Shown: positions 33,993 to 43,475, counted from the stretch's first letter. The stretch: 50,313 nucleotides of DNA from Pectobacterium fontis (GCF_000803215.1 NZ_JSXC01000029.1:1-50313); one strand, 5' to 3'. Notes: generated by a model not told the origin, from the letters alone. Translations and numbers: made by a program.

Positions 33993-36266
33993 TTAATTAA
34001 CACTTTCCGCTTTACGCTTCTGCGCGCTCTGGAAGCCATACGTCAGTTGCTGCGTCTCTTTATCCAGTTCTACCGTAACAGATCCGCCATCCACCAGCGA
34101 ACCAAACAGCAGTTCGTTGGCCAGCGGCTTCTTGAGACTTTCCTGCATTACGCGCGCCATTGGTCTGGCCCCCATCGCCTTATCGTAGCCTTTTTCTGCC
34201 AGCCAGTTACGTGCTTCATCACTGACTTCCAGAGACACGCCTTTCGCATCCAGTTGCGCCTGAAGCTCAACGATAAATTTATCGACCACCTGCTGAATAA
34301 CCTCGGTCGACAGATGGTTAAACCAGATAATGCCATCCAGACGGTTGCGGAATTCCGGCGTAAACACCTTCTTGATCTCTTCCATCGCATCCGTACTGTT
34401 GTCCTGATGGATGATACCGATAGATTTGCGCTCAGTTTCCCGCACACCGGCATTGGTCGTCATCACGACAATCGTGTTGCGGAAATCCGCTTTACGCCCA
34501 TTGTTATCCGTCAGCGTGCCGTTATCCATCACCTGTAACAACAGGTTAAAGACATCCGGGTGCGCTTTTTCGATCTCATCCAACAGCAGTACCGCATGAG
34601 GATGCTTGATCACCGCATCCGTCAGCAGACCACCCTGATCGTAACCCACATAACCGGGAGGCGCGCCAATCAAGCGGCTGACGGTATGACGCTCCATATA
34701 TTCGGACATATCAAAGCGCAGCAGTTCGATATCCAGGGCTTTTGCCAGTTGCAACGTCACTTCCGTCTTACCAACCCCTGTCGGGCCTGCAAACAGGAAG
34801 GAGCCGACAGGTTTACGCTCCTGTCCAAGCCCGGCACGACTCATTTTGATGGATTCAGCCAGTGCTTCGATAGCCTTATCCTGCCCAAACACCAGCATTT
34901 TCAGGCGGTCACTGAGGTTTTTCAGCACATCGCGATCGCTGGCAGAAACGGTTTTTTCTGGAATACGGGCGATACGAGCAACAACCGATTCGATGTCACT
35001 CACATTGACCGTTTTCTTCCGTTTGCTGACTGGCATCAAACGGCTACGTGCGCCCGCTTCATCGATCACATCAATGGCTTTATCTGGCAAATGGCGGTCG
35101 TTGATATATTTTACCGCCAGCTCTACCGCTGCACGAATCGCTTTCGACGTATAGCGAACATCATGGTGAGCCTCATATTTCGGCTTCAGACCATTAATGA
35201 TTTGTATGGTTTCTTCTACGCTGGGTTCAGTGATATCGATTTTCTGGAAACGCCGCGCCAGCGCCCGATCCTTTTCGAAAATATTGCTGAACTCCTGGTA
35301 GGTCGTCGAACCGATGACGCGGATCTTGCCGCTGGAAAGCAGTGGTTTAATCAAATTAGCCGCATCAACCTGGCCACCAGACGCCGCACCAGCACCGATA
35401 ATGGTGTGGATTTCATCAATGAACAGAATACTGTTTTTATCCTGTTCCAACTGTTTCAGCAGCGCCTTAAAGCGTTTTTCAAAATCACCACGGTATTTAG
35501 TGCCAGCCAGCAGCGCACCGATGTCCAGCGAGTACAGGGTGCACTCCGCCATCACCTCCGGCACATCGCCCTGTACGATACGCCAGGCCAGGCCTTCAGC
35601 AATCGCCGTTTTGCCGACGCCAGACTCACCGACCAACAGTGGGTTGTTTTTACGGCGGCGGCACAGTACCTGAATCGTGCGTTCCAGTTCTTTATCCCGG
35701 CCAATAAGCGGGTCAATACCGCCAACACGAGCCAGTTGATTCAGATTGGTGGTGAAGTTTTCCATACGATCTTCCCCTCCTGCCTGTTCTTCATTGACGG
35801 GACTTTCCGCATTCGGCGCTTGATCGGTTTCTTCTTTACGCGTGCCGTGAGAAATAAAGTTCACCACATCCAAACGGCTGACATCATGCTTACGCAACAG
35901 GTAGGCGGCCTGAGACTCCTGTTCGCTAAAAATCGCGACCAGCACATTGGCGCCGGACACTTCACTGCGGCCGGAAGACTGTACATGGAAGACAGCGCGT
36001 TGCAATACACGCTGGAAGCTGAGCGTTGGTTGAGTTTCTCGCTCGTCGTCATTCTGCGGTAATGTTGGTGTGGTCTGCTCAATGAACGCTTCCAGTTCCT
36101 GGCGCAGCGCGGCTAAATCGACCGTGCAGGCTTCCAGTGCCTCACGGGCAGCAGGGTTACTGAGCAGAGCCAACAGCAGATGCTCGACGGTCATAAACTC
36201 GTGTCGGTGCTCACGCGCTCTGGCGAAAGCCATGTTGAGACTGAGTTCCAGTTCTTGATTGAGCAT
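33993..36266 (-). CDS. clpA: ATP-dependent Clp protease ATP-binding subunit ClpA
   Basis: Hexameric AAA+ unfoldase (757 aa, E. coli 758) that feeds substrates to ClpP. The N-domain (about 1-140) docks ClpS. D1 has Walker A GESGVGKTAIAEG near 214 and D2 has GPTGVGKTEVTLQ near 495. The ClpP-docking loop reads S-I-G-I-I-H-Q, where E. coli has I-G-L; this conservative change is worth noting because the loop is nearly invariant. ATG at 36266 has AGAGG six bases before it and gives the MLNQELELSLN start; an in-frame start five codons earlier is unlikely. clpS lies 29 bp upstream in the same operon. Confidence 0.97.
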   Translation of the reverse strand: MLNQELELSLNMAFARAREHRHEFMTVEHLLLALLSNPAAREALEACTVDLAALRQELEAFIEQTTPTLPQNDDERETQPTLSFQRVLQRAVFHVQSSGRSEVSGANVLVAIFSEQESQAAYLLRKHDVSRLDVVNFISHGTRKEETDQAPNAESPVNEEQAGGEDRMENFTTNLNQLARVGGIDPLIGRDKELERTIQVLCRRRKNNPLLVGESGVGKTAIAEGLAWRIVQGDVPEVMAECTLYSLDIGALLAGTKYRGDFEKRFKALLKQLEQDKNSILFIDEIHTIIGAGAASGGQVDAANLIKPLLSSGKIRVIGSTTYQEFSNIFEKDRALARRFQKIDITEPSVEETIQIINGLKPKYEAHHDVRYTSKAIRAAVELAVKYINDRHLPDKAIDVIDEAGARSRLMPVSKRKKTVNVSDIESVVARIARIPEKTVSASDRDVLKNLSDRLKMLVFGQDKAIEALAESIKMSRAGLGQERKPVGSFLFAGPTGVGKTEVTLQLAKALDIELLRFDMSEYMERHTVSRLIGAPPGYVGYDQGGLLTDAVIKHPHAVLLLDEIEKAHPDVFNLLLQVMDNGTLTDNNGRKADFRNTIVVMTTNAGVRETERKSIGIIHQDNSTDAMEEIKKVFTPEFRNRLDGIIWFNHLSTEVIQQVVDKFIVELQAQLDAKGVSLEVSDEARNWLAEKGYDKAMGARPMARVMQESLKKPLANELLFGSLVDGGSVTVELDKETQQLTYGFQSAQKRKAESVN

Positions 36267-36295
36267 AGGCACCTCTCCCAATAAATTGCCTGACT

Positions 36296-36616
36296 TCAGG
36301 CTTTTTCCAGCGTACAGAGCAACGGGTGCTCGTTTTCTCTGGCATAACGATTGACTTGTACGACCTTAGTCTCAGCCACTTCAGCGCTAAATACGCCACA
36401 AATCGCTTTACCCTGATAATGCACAGTTAACATAAGCTGCGTGGCACGTTCAATATCATAAGAAAAGAACTTTTGCAGAACGTCAATAACAAATTCCATT
36501 GGCGTGTAATCATCGTTATTCAACACCACGTTATACATGGATGGCGGCTGCAATTTTTCTTTCTGTTTATCGGCGGTCAGACTCTCAGATTGTGACCACG
36601 TACTGTTGTTTCCCAT
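36296..36616 (-). CDS. clpS: ATP-dependent Clp protease adaptor ClpS
   Basis: ClpS (106 aa, as in E. coli) binds proteins with N-terminal Leu, Phe, Tyr or Trp and hands them to ClpA. The N-degron pocket residues lie in [15 protein letters not shown] and in the [12 protein letters not shown] region, both intact. The first about 25 residues, which act as an unstructured ClpA-modulating tail, are diverged from E. coli, while the core is nearly identical. It is directly upstream of clpA and divergent from cspD. A doubtful small ORF overlaps its first 32 bases. Confidence 0.97.
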   Translation of the reverse strand: MGNNSTWSQSESLTADKQKEKLQPPSMYNVVLNNDDYTPMEFVIDVLQKFFSYDIERATQLMLTVHYQGKAICGVFSAEVAETKVVQVNRYARENEHPLLCTLEKA

Positions 36617-36851
36617 TCTCTATCCACATCATGTAACGAATATCGCGACTCGCGACATTGGTCTGTTTAGTCCCACTAGATTCGAGAAGCAGGAAATGTG
36701 CGCCTGCGACTTGAAAGATGACGGGTATCTCTTCATACGATTCACTTAAGTCGTGGATCAGGGGGAAACACCGTGATGAGGCTTCCGCAGGAATGCCTCG
36801 CGCCGTGGTAACTCCCGGTATCTCAATGCTTAAACGATCGACATTACGCAT
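36585..36851 (-). CDS. Doubtful small ORF overlapping the clpS start
   Basis: An open frame of 88 codons starts with ATG and ends 32 bases inside clpS in another frame. The predicted protein (start [13 protein letters not shown], end [11 protein letters not shown]) has no signal peptide, membrane segment or family motif that I recognise. The ribosome site is weak (TAGAGAT). E. coli has no gene here. It may be a chance frame in the clpS leader, or a small protein translated upstream of and coupled to clpS. Codon use is unremarkable and does not decide the matter. Confidence 0.2.
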   Translation of the reverse strand: MRNVDRLSIEIPGVTTARGIPAEASSRCFPLIHDLSESYEEIPVIFQVAGAHFLLLESSGTKQTNVASRDIRYMMWIENGKQQYVVTI

Positions 36852-37165
36852 ATCTCTACATTTACAGTAGCACGTCTACTTTTTATTTTACCACCTAGGG
36901 AATGAAATGGTTCCCGGAAAACAAAATTCAAGGTCCGTAACCGATATCTTGATGACGCAACGCGATTGTTGGTTTCATCAATAGCGTTATCTGCATCAAA
37001 TTTTGACAAACTCCCTTCTCCATCTCACGGTGGATCGCTTGACGCCAGGATCGATTTCCCTAAAAGTGTACGGATGAATTGATGAGGTTTTAATCAGTTC
37101 GTATTAGTAATAACCAAATAACCACACCTTACTGAAAAGAATACTCTTGCGAAGGATGTCAATGC
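36852..37165. other. Intergenic region clpS-cspD
   Basis: If the doubtful small ORF is not real, the divergent gap is 549 bp (36617-37165). This 314-bp part is AT-rich towards cspD. TTGACA at 37003-37008 has no -10 box at the right distance. In E. coli cspD is induced in stationary phase independently of sigma S. No RNA gene or repeat was recognised. Confidence 0.5.
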
Positions 37166-37387
37166 ATGGAGACAGGTACTGTTAAATGGTTCAATAATGC
37201 CAAAGGGTTTGGTTTTATCTGTCCAGAAGGGGGAGGTGACGATATCTTCGCACACTACTCAACCATTCAAATGGATGGCTACCGGACGCTGAAAGCCGGA
37301 CAGGTTGTCAGGTTTGATGTACATCAAGGGCCGAAAGGCAATCATGCCAGCTTGATCGTCCCGCAAATCGCCGAGGGCGTATCCTGA
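37166..37387 (+). CDS. cspD: Cold-shock-like protein CspD
   Basis: Single cold-shock domain protein (73 aa, E. coli 74) that binds single-stranded DNA and blocks replication in stationary phase; despite its name it is not cold-induced in E. coli. RNP1 KGFGFI is at residues 13-18 and RNP2-like DIFAHYS at 26-32. The CspD-specific segments CPEGGGDDIFAHYSTIQMDG and YRTLKAGQVVRFDVHQGPKG identify it within the family. AAGGA lies nine bases before the ATG. It is divergent from clpS, as in other enterobacteria, and is closed by a strong terminator. Confidence 0.96.
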   Translation: METGTVKWFNNAKGFGFICPEGGGDDIFAHYSTIQMDGYRTLKAGQVVRFDVHQGPKGNHASLIVPQIAEGVS

Positions 37388-37457
37388 CCCCTTCCATACC
37401 CTACATGTCGACTCAGAACACGCAACGCTAAATAGTAAAATGAATACGATGCGACTC

Positions 37458-37488
37458 ATGCCGTTCAGTACGCTGAACGGCATTTTTA
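37458..37488 (+). terminator. Rho-independent terminator of cspD
   Basis: Perfect 11-bp stem (ATGCCGTTCAG / CTGAACGGCAT) with a 4-base loop followed by TTTTAT, about 70 bases after the cspD stop codon and just before the convergent ybjD end. Confidence 0.9.
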
Positions 37489-37501
37489 TCTCGGCATGAA
37501 A

Positions 37502-39166
37502 TTAATCTGCACGCCCGCGAGCCAGCCACAGCACACGCGAGAACATACTGCGAATCAGCGAAGGGATTGCCTCGTTCCCCATCGCAGCAGCCTCCATCGC
37601 CACGTCAATCGCCAGATCGGGTTTGGATGAACGATGGATAGCCTTAATAATGATTTTGTGCATGGATAGCGGCACTTTCTCCGGCAACTGTGCAATGCGG
37701 TGGTAAACGTGGCTGAACCCCTCACGATACATATAGTGTTCCATATCCGATGCGGGCAGGATGGTCAGATGATCCCGCTCGCTCTCATTCTGCGCGGTTA
37801 ACATGCTTTTCGCCGTGGCGGCATATTTTTTCCCCGCCTCGTCGCCATCGACCAGCACATGCCATTCAATTCCCATGCGGTACGCAAATCTCAGCAATGG
37901 CCGTAGCCCAGACTGAGCAAATTCAATCACTTTCACGCCTTCCGCTTCAAAATGATGCCCACATTGACGTGCCAGTTCATTTAGCATCCAGACTTCCGTT
38001 TCCCCTTCCACCAACAGCCAGCAACGGGCGAAAAGTGACGAAGGTCGATTCATCCGAATATGAAACGCAATACGTCGGCTGTCTTCCGCATTCATCCCCT
38101 GGCGACCAATACGGTATGTCGCCACCCGCGAGGATTCACGCACCAGACGGCACACCTGCTCCATCGGCACCAGCGACAAGAGTTCCCCCGAGTTGGTTGT
38201 CGTCACTTTCTGGAGCGGTAGCTGCGTCAGTAGTCCCCAAGCGACTGACAGCATAATCGGATGTAGCCGGGTTTCTGGATCTTCGATCACCAAAAGCGGG
38301 CGGGCATGGGGATCCAACACCACGGATCCTTTCGCCTGTAATAGCGTGGAGAACAGTTCCAGCAGGATAATGCGGCGGCTGCGGCTATTGGGATCGGCAA
38401 TCAACCGGTTGATATTATCCAGCGATCGCCATGATTTACCGTTGTGCGTTCGTGCATGGCGGTGATGACGTCGGTCGTTACCCGTGGCGTTCTGCTCGGA
38501 AAAATAGTGCTCTAGCAGTTGCCGCATCGCCACTAAGCCCTGGCGTAACTCTTTATCCGTCAGTTTCTGCGGATTTTGCGCCAATTCACGCATCAGTTGC
38601 TCGAACTGCTGAGCCAGCTTCTCATTACTGTTATCTAATGTCGCCGCCAGCGTCCCGGAGCGTAGACGTCGCATGAAGCGCGCATCACGCAGTCGCAGCA
38701 CCGGATGCAAGCGAATAATTTCTCTGGCCAGTTCATCAATATCGTCGAGCGGTATCGGGTGTCCGTCGGCGTCGAGAAAGCTACGCCAGGTGAAAACGGA
38801 CTGGCTTTCGTCAACCTCACCTTCCAGCCGATAAAAAACGCGACATAGCGATGCCTCGCCCTCTACCCACACGGGGCTGAGTGAGCGATAACGAGGAGCT
38901 AAATGATGACCAGGTGCGGTTTCGCAGAAAGTGAAAATAATCTGAAGGTGCTTTTCCCGACTGTTTTCATCCCCCGGCGTGAAGTGAAAATCCTGCATAT
39001 CAAAGTGATAAAGCGGCAACGTCGGTGCGAGCAGCAGCGAGAGCGCATCGAGCAGGCTCGATTTCCCCCAGGCGTTTTCCCCAATCAGTACGTTATTCTC
39101 GTCCAGCGTCAGCGACAGACGGTTGATTCCCCGAAATCCTAGGATTTCAATACGTTCCAGATGCAT
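37502..39166 (-). CDS. ybjD: OLD-family ATP-dependent endonuclease-like protein YbjD
   Basis: YbjD (554 aa, E. coli 552) is an uncharacterised member of the OLD (overcoming lysogenisation defect) family. The N-terminal half is an ABC/SMC-like ATPase with Walker A GENAWGKSS at residues 29-37 and a late signature and Walker B region in LLVIEDPETRLHP near 300. The C-terminal half has a Toprim nuclease domain: the catalytic glutamate in LLVEGETE near 395 and the acidic pair in LVDGDEAGKKYA near 450. ATG at 39166 follows AGGAGAAAAGG. It stands alone between cspD and the divergent lysO. A genome-maintenance or anti-phage role is plausible but unproven. Confidence 0.92.
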   Translation of the reverse strand: MHLERIEILGFRGINRLSLTLDENNVLIGENAWGKSSLLDALSLLLAPTLPLYHFDMQDFHFTPGDENSREKHLQIIFTFCETAPGHHLAPRYRSLSPVWVEGEASLCRVFYRLEGEVDESQSVFTWRSFLDADGHPIPLDDIDELAREIIRLHPVLRLRDARFMRRLRSGTLAATLDNSNEKLAQQFEQLMRELAQNPQKLTDKELRQGLVAMRQLLEHYFSEQNATGNDRRHHRHARTHNGKSWRSLDNINRLIADPNSRSRRIILLELFSTLLQAKGSVVLDPHARPLLVIEDPETRLHPIMLSVAWGLLTQLPLQKVTTTNSGELLSLVPMEQVCRLVRESSRVATYRIGRQGMNAEDSRRIAFHIRMNRPSSLFARCWLLVEGETEVWMLNELARQCGHHFEAEGVKVIEFAQSGLRPLLRFAYRMGIEWHVLVDGDEAGKKYAATAKSMLTAQNESERDHLTILPASDMEHYMYREGFSHVYHRIAQLPEKVPLSMHKIIIKAIHRSSKPDLAIDVAMEAAAMGNEAIPSLIRSMFSRVLWLARGRAD

Positions 39167-39464
39167 CCTTTTCTCCTGTAGCGACTGCCTACGGATTTTT
39201 ACTGGCGGCATACCCATCAAGCAGACACAGCCAGCCAGTCATCGCTTTACTCACGCCGATAATTTGTTTAATTTTAAGAGATTATCGTTTTTTTTCCCAC
39301 CAAGTGTAGCCCATGAACCTCAGGATGTTGTCAATGCACGGTTGGCGTTTCCGCCGTGGCAACGTCTGTTGGGGTAGACATAAAAAAGCCACATCGCTTG
39401 ACTATGGTCATTCTAAAATACGGGTTACCGCCGTTTTTCTCGCGTAAAGGACACCAATTCTGTG

Positions 39465-40364
39465 ATGTATTCAGGATTATTAATTATTTTATTACCGCTT
39501 ATCGCTGGCTATCTGATACCGCTACGCGCCAAAAAAGCATTACAGCAAATTAATCAACTGCTGAGTGGGATGGTGTACGTTATTCTGTTCTTGATGGGAA
39601 TTAGTCTGGCCTTTCTGGAAAACCTCAGCAGCAATTTATTACTTATCTTCCGCTACACCGTCGTCTTCGCACTCTGTATTGTCGCGGCAAACGGCATTGC
39701 ACTGTGGTTATGGGAAAAACGCAGCGCGTGGCACAGCAAATATAGCGACGCCGCCCCGCTTTCCCGGCTGCATATGATCCTTGAATCGTTCACACTCTGC
39801 ACGGTGGTCTTCGGCGGTTTTTTGCTAGGCCTGACGCAATGGTCGGGGTTCACTTATGCCGCGACAGGCAGCGAATATGCCCTCATCTTTTTACTCTTTC
39901 TGGTCGGCATTCAACTACGCAATAGCGGGATGACGCTACGCCAAATCGTATTAAATCGTCGCGGTCTGGTTATTGCGCTCCTCGTCGGCATCAGCGCACT
40001 CGGTGGTGGCCTGCTGGCGGCATGGATTCTGGGGTTACCATTAAAAACCGGTCTGGCGATGGCTTCCGGCTATGGGTGGTATTCGCTGTCAGGCATTCTG
40101 CTGACCGACGCGCTCGGCCCCGTCATCGGCAGCGCCGCCTTTTTCAACGATCTGACCCGCGAGTTGTTGGCAATTATACTGATCCCCACGCTGGCACAGC
40201 GTAATCGCTCCTGTGCATTAGGCCTTTGCGGCGCGACGTCGATGGATTTCACACTGCCCGTTTTACAACGCAGTGCAGGAATTGATATCGTCCCTGCTGC
40301 CATCGTGCATGGTTTCTTATTAAGCCTCGCGGCGCCAATACTGATGGCGCTGTTTTCCTCATGA
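39465..40364 (+). CDS. lysO: L-lysine exporter LysO (YbjE)
   Basis: Inner-membrane lysine and thialysine exporter (299 aa, the E. coli length), with about eight hydrophobic segments. The match to LysO is clear in LLFLVGIQLRNSGMTLRQIVLNRRG and in the pore region SGYGWYSLSGILLTDALGPV and GLCGATSMDFTLPVLQR, which contain the conserved acidic and aromatic residues. The start is ATG at 39465 by homology; a GTG directly before it (39462) is better spaced from AAAGGA and could be used instead. In E. coli lysO is activated by ArgP, but no site was placed in the 298-bp gap from the divergent ybjD. Confidence 0.93.
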   Translation: MYSGLLIILLPLIAGYLIPLRAKKALQQINQLLSGMVYVILFLMGISLAFLENLSSNLLLIFRYTVVFALCIVAANGIALWLWEKRSAWHSKYSDAAPLSRLHMILESFTLCTVVFGGFLLGLTQWSGFTYAATGSEYALIFLLFLVGIQLRNSGMTLRQIVLNRRGLVIALLVGISALGGGLLAAWILGLPLKTGLAMASGYGWYSLSGILLTDALGPVIGSAAFFNDLTRELLAIILIPTLAQRNRSCALGLCGATSMDFTLPVLQRSAGIDIVPAAIVHGFLLSLAAPILMALFSS

Positions 40365-40439
40365 GTACACACTGAAGGCCGTTTCTCCCCGCATTTATGG
40401 GCTGTGATTGAGAGTGATTTTCATTGCCCATCACCAAAA

Positions 40440-40453
40440 TTGCGCTAAATCAA
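40440..40453 (+). promoter_or_regulatory. FNR-like site upstream of hcp
   Basis: TTGCGCTAAATCAA matches the FNR consensus TTGAT-N4-ATCAA at 8 of 10 positions. With TATGCT (40505-40510) as -10 box and transcription starting near 40517, the site is centred close to -70.5, very near the position I recall for FNR at the E. coli hcp promoter. Confidence 0.55.
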
Positions 40454-40513
40454 ATTTACCTACTGTTGCGCTAAAAAAGCCTTTTTACCGACCTCGGCTG
40501 ACACTATGCTTTA

Positions 40514-40536
40514 AACAAGCATTTTAAATGCAACTT
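40514..40536 (+). promoter_or_regulatory. NsrR-type operator of hcp-hcr
   Basis: Two 11-base arms, AACAAGCATTT and AAATGCAACTT, flank a single T and agree with the 11-1-11 inverted-repeat NsrR consensus (AANATGCATTT arms). The GCATTT-T-AAATGC core is perfectly symmetric. The site overlaps the predicted transcription start, so NsrR would repress until nitric oxide damages its iron-sulfur cluster. Confidence 0.7.
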
Positions 40537-40553
40537 AAAAAAAGGACGTCATT

Positions 40554-42206
40554 ATGTTTTGTGTGCAATGTGAACAAACGATTCGTACCCCTGTTGGAAA
40601 CGGCTGCTCTTACGCGCAGGGCATGTGCGGCAAAACCGCAGAAACCTCCGATCTGCAAGACCTGCTGGTCGCGGTGCTGCAAGGGCTTTCTGCCTGGGCG
40701 CTGAAAGCGCGCGAGTTGGATATCATCGATCACGATGTAGATAATTTTGCGCCCCGCGCCTTCTTCTCTACCTTGACCAACGTTAACTTCGATTCTCAGC
40801 GCATTATTGGTTATGCACAGGAAGCCATCACACTGCGTGAATCACTGGCCGTTCGCTGCCGTCTGCACGATGCCACCGCGACGGTGGATCACCCAATGGC
40901 AACGCTGCAACTGGCGGGCAACGATATTCCGACCTTGCTGCAACAGGCGGCGGATTTTGCGTTAGATAGCGATAAAGCCATCGTCGGTGACGATGTTCAC
41001 GGCTTGCGTATGCTCAACCTCTACGGCCTGAAAGGTGCGGCGGCCTATATGGAACACGCGCACGTTCTCGGTCAGTATGACGAGGCTATCTATGCCGAAT
41101 ACCATGCCTTCATGGCCTGGCTGGGCACCCAGCCATCCGACGTCGATACCCTGCTGAACAACGCGATGGGCATCGGTAAAATGAATTTCAACGTCATGGC
41201 GATCCTCGACCGGGGCGAAACCGACGCCTACGGTAATCCACAACCGACCGCCGTTAACGTCCGTCCAATTGCGGGTAAGGCCATTCTGATTTCTGGCCAT
41301 GACCTGAAAGACCTGCGCATGCTGCTGGAGCAAACCGACGGCACTGGCGTCAATATTTATACCCACGGCGAGATGCTGCCTGCGCACGGTTACCCGGAGC
41401 TGAAAAAATTCAAGCATCTGGCGGGCAACTACGGCAGCGGCTGGCAGAATCAGCAAACAGAATTCGCCAAATTCCCTGGCGCGATTGTCATGACCTCGAA
41501 CTGCATTATCGATCCCAACGTCGGTAACTACGGCGATCGCATCTGGACGCGCAGTATCGTAGGCTGGCCGGGCGTGAACCATCTGGAAGGCGACGATTTC
41601 AGCCCGGTTATCGAACAGGCTCAGGGGCTGGCAGGCTTCCCGTACAGCGAAATCGAGCACATGATCACCGTCGGCTTTGGTCGTGAAACCCTGTTGAGCG
41701 CGGCCGATACCGTGATCGATCTGGTCGCACAGAAAAAACTGCGCCACGTCTTCCTCGTTGGCGGATGCGACGGTAGCCGTGAAGAGCGTAGCTACTTCAC
41801 TGACTTCACGCTGAACGTCCCACAAGACTGCCTGATCATGACGCTGGCCTGCGGGAAATACCGCTTCAACAAACTGGATTTCGGTACGCTGGAAGGCCTG
41901 CCGCGTCTGCTGGATGTCGGTCAGTGTAACGATGCCTACTCAGCCATTATTCTGGCGGTGAAACTGGCGGAAAAACTGGGTTGCGGCGTGAACGATCTGC
42001 CACTAAGTCTGGTGTTGTCCTGGTTTGAACAGAAAGCAATCGTCATTCTGCTTACCCTGCTGTCCCTCGGTGTGAAAAATATCTACACCGGGCCAACGGC
42101 TCCGGGCTTCCTGACCGACAACCTGCTTGCCATTCTGAACGATAAATTCGGCATGCGAGCGATTACCACCGTCGAACAGGATATGAACACCATTCTGGCC
42201 GCTTGA
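40554..42206 (+). CDS. hcp: Hydroxylamine reductase / hybrid cluster protein
   Basis: Hcp (550 aa) is an iron-sulfur enzyme that reduces nitric oxide to nitrous oxide at high affinity and can reduce hydroxylamine. It also takes part in S-nitrosylation under anaerobic conditions. The N-terminal cysteines Cys3, Cys6, Cys18 and Cys25 (C-x2-C-x11-C-x6-C) mark the enterobacterial class binding a [2Fe-2S] cluster. The hybrid cluster is held by residues in [23 protein letters not shown] and [16 protein letters not shown] lies seven bases before the ATG. hcr, its electron donor, is 96 bp downstream. FNR- and NsrR-like sites precede it. Confidence 0.98.
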   Translation: MFCVQCEQTIRTPVGNGCSYAQGMCGKTAETSDLQDLLVAVLQGLSAWALKARELDIIDHDVDNFAPRAFFSTLTNVNFDSQRIIGYAQEAITLRESLAVRCRLHDATATVDHPMATLQLAGNDIPTLLQQAADFALDSDKAIVGDDVHGLRMLNLYGLKGAAAYMEHAHVLGQYDEAIYAEYHAFMAWLGTQPSDVDTLLNNAMGIGKMNFNVMAILDRGETDAYGNPQPTAVNVRPIAGKAILISGHDLKDLRMLLEQTDGTGVNIYTHGEMLPAHGYPELKKFKHLAGNYGSGWQNQQTEFAKFPGAIVMTSNCIIDPNVGNYGDRIWTRSIVGWPGVNHLEGDDFSPVIEQAQGLAGFPYSEIEHMITVGFGRETLLSAADTVIDLVAQKKLRHVFLVGGCDGSREERSYFTDFTLNVPQDCLIMTLACGKYRFNKLDFGTLEGLPRLLDVGQCNDAYSAIILAVKLAEKLGCGVNDLPLSLVLSWFEQKAIVILLTLLSLGVKNIYTGPTAPGFLTDNLLAILNDKFGMRAITTVEQDMNTILAA

Positions 42207-42253
42207 GGAATTAAGACGGACGACGTATCGACAGTCATTTCATGACGTCTCGG

Positions 42254-42275
42254 CGGCGCACTTTCCGATGCGCCG
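42254..42275 (+). terminator. Intercistronic hairpin between hcp and hcr
   Basis: Perfect 7-bp stem CGGCGCA / TGCGCCG with an 8-base loop, without a clear U tract. It is likely a partial attenuator or mRNA stability element that lowers hcr relative to hcp. Confidence 0.4.
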
Positions 42276-42302
42276 TCAGCCCGTTTCTTTTGGAGAGTAA
42301 CA

Positions 42303-43310
42303 ATGACAATGCCGACACCGCTTTGCCCTAACCGCATGCAGGTGCATTCGATTACCCAGGAAACGCCGGATGTCTGGACGGTTTCACTGGTTAATCATGA
42401 TTTTTATCCCTATCAGCCGGGTCAGTATGCGTTGGTCAGCATTGCTAACAGCGCGGAGACGCTACGGGCTTATACGATATCTTCTTCACCGGGACTCAGC
42501 CGTTTTATCACCCTGACAGTAAGAAGACTCGATGACGGTGTCGGCTCCCGCTGGCTGACCCAAACGCTGAAAGTCGGCGATTATCTGTGGCTGTCCGATG
42601 CGCAGGGCGAATTTACCTGCGCCAATGCGATCAGCGATCGCTACTTTATGGCGGCAGCAGGCTGCGGTGTTACGCCGATTATGTCGATGTGTCGCTGGCT
42701 GCTGGCAAACAAACCACAGATCGACATCCATGTGATTTTCAACGTGCGTAACCCCCAGCAAGTGATCTTCGCCAGCGAATGGCACGATCTGGTACAGCGC
42801 TACCCGCAGCAGCTACATCTGACCCTGATGGCAGAATTTGACGCCGCGCCCGGTTTCCTTGCCGGACGCATCAACGGCGATCTGTTAGTCGAACGCGTAC
42901 CGGATATCGCCCACCGCACGGTGATGACCTGTGGCCCTGCGCCGTACATGAACCAGATTGAAACCCTGAGCCAGCAGCTTGGCGTTGCTTCAAACCGTAT
43001 CTTTAAAGAGCAGTTCCGGCCAACGGATGATGTACTGGATGACGACGCCGATCAACTCACGCTGACCATCAGCCGTCCGTTGAAAAATCTGCGCGTTCCG
43101 GTGGGCATCAGCCTGCTGGCGGCGCTGGAAGCCAATAAGGTGCAGGTGCTCGCCGCCTGTCGTGCCGGTGTATGCGGAAGCTGTAAAACCCGTGTGCTAT
43201 CGGGTGATTACACCACGACCAGCACCATGACGCTGACACCAGCCGAAATCGAACAAGGCTATGTTTTAGCCTGTAGTTGCCAGTTGCAAGGCGATACCGT
43301 TTTAGCCTGA
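42303..43310 (+). CDS. hcr: NADH oxidoreductase Hcr (Hcp reductase)
   Basis: Hcr (335 aa) passes electrons from NADH to Hcp. The N-terminal ferredoxin-reductase part has the FAD-binding RAYTISS at residues 56-62 and the NAD-binding domain (AAGCGVTPIMSM; TCGPAPYM). The C-terminal plant-type ferredoxin domain carries [2Fe-2S] ligands Cys286, Cys291, Cys294 and Cys324. GGAGAG lies seven bases before the ATG. It is second in the hcp-hcr operon. In E. coli poxB and ltaE follow; here ybjT follows directly. Confidence 0.96.
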   Translation: MTMPTPLCPNRMQVHSITQETPDVWTVSLVNHDFYPYQPGQYALVSIANSAETLRAYTISSSPGLSRFITLTVRRLDDGVGSRWLTQTLKVGDYLWLSDAQGEFTCANAISDRYFMAAAGCGVTPIMSMCRWLLANKPQIDIHVIFNVRNPQQVIFASEWHDLVQRYPQQLHLTLMAEFDAAPGFLAGRINGDLLVERVPDIAHRTVMTCGPAPYMNQIETLSQQLGVASNRIFKEQFRPTDDVLDDDADQLTLTISRPLKNLRVPVGISLLAALEANKVQVLAACRAGVCGSCKTRVLSGDYTTTSTMTLTPAEIEQGYVLACSCQLQGDTVLA

Positions 43311-43475
43311 TTTCCCTTCGTTTTACCCCCTTCTGCCTGATAGCTCCCGCTACCGGGCAGGTAGGTTCATCGTCCATTACAACTTGTTATCACACGCTTT
43401 TCACCGTTTCCCCGCCATGAATCATTTAGGTTATAGTAAGCCATGGTTATCTTTTTGCTGTGGAGCCGCTGACGC

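Noticed and set aside
34560..36062. A 500-codon open frame on the plus strand across clpA
   Set aside because: Antisense shadow of clpA; composition and lack of recognisable motifs argue against a gene.
43333..43360. Imperfect hairpin after hcr considered as a terminator
   Set aside because: The stem has a mismatch and a wobble pair and no T run follows, so it is not listed as a feature.
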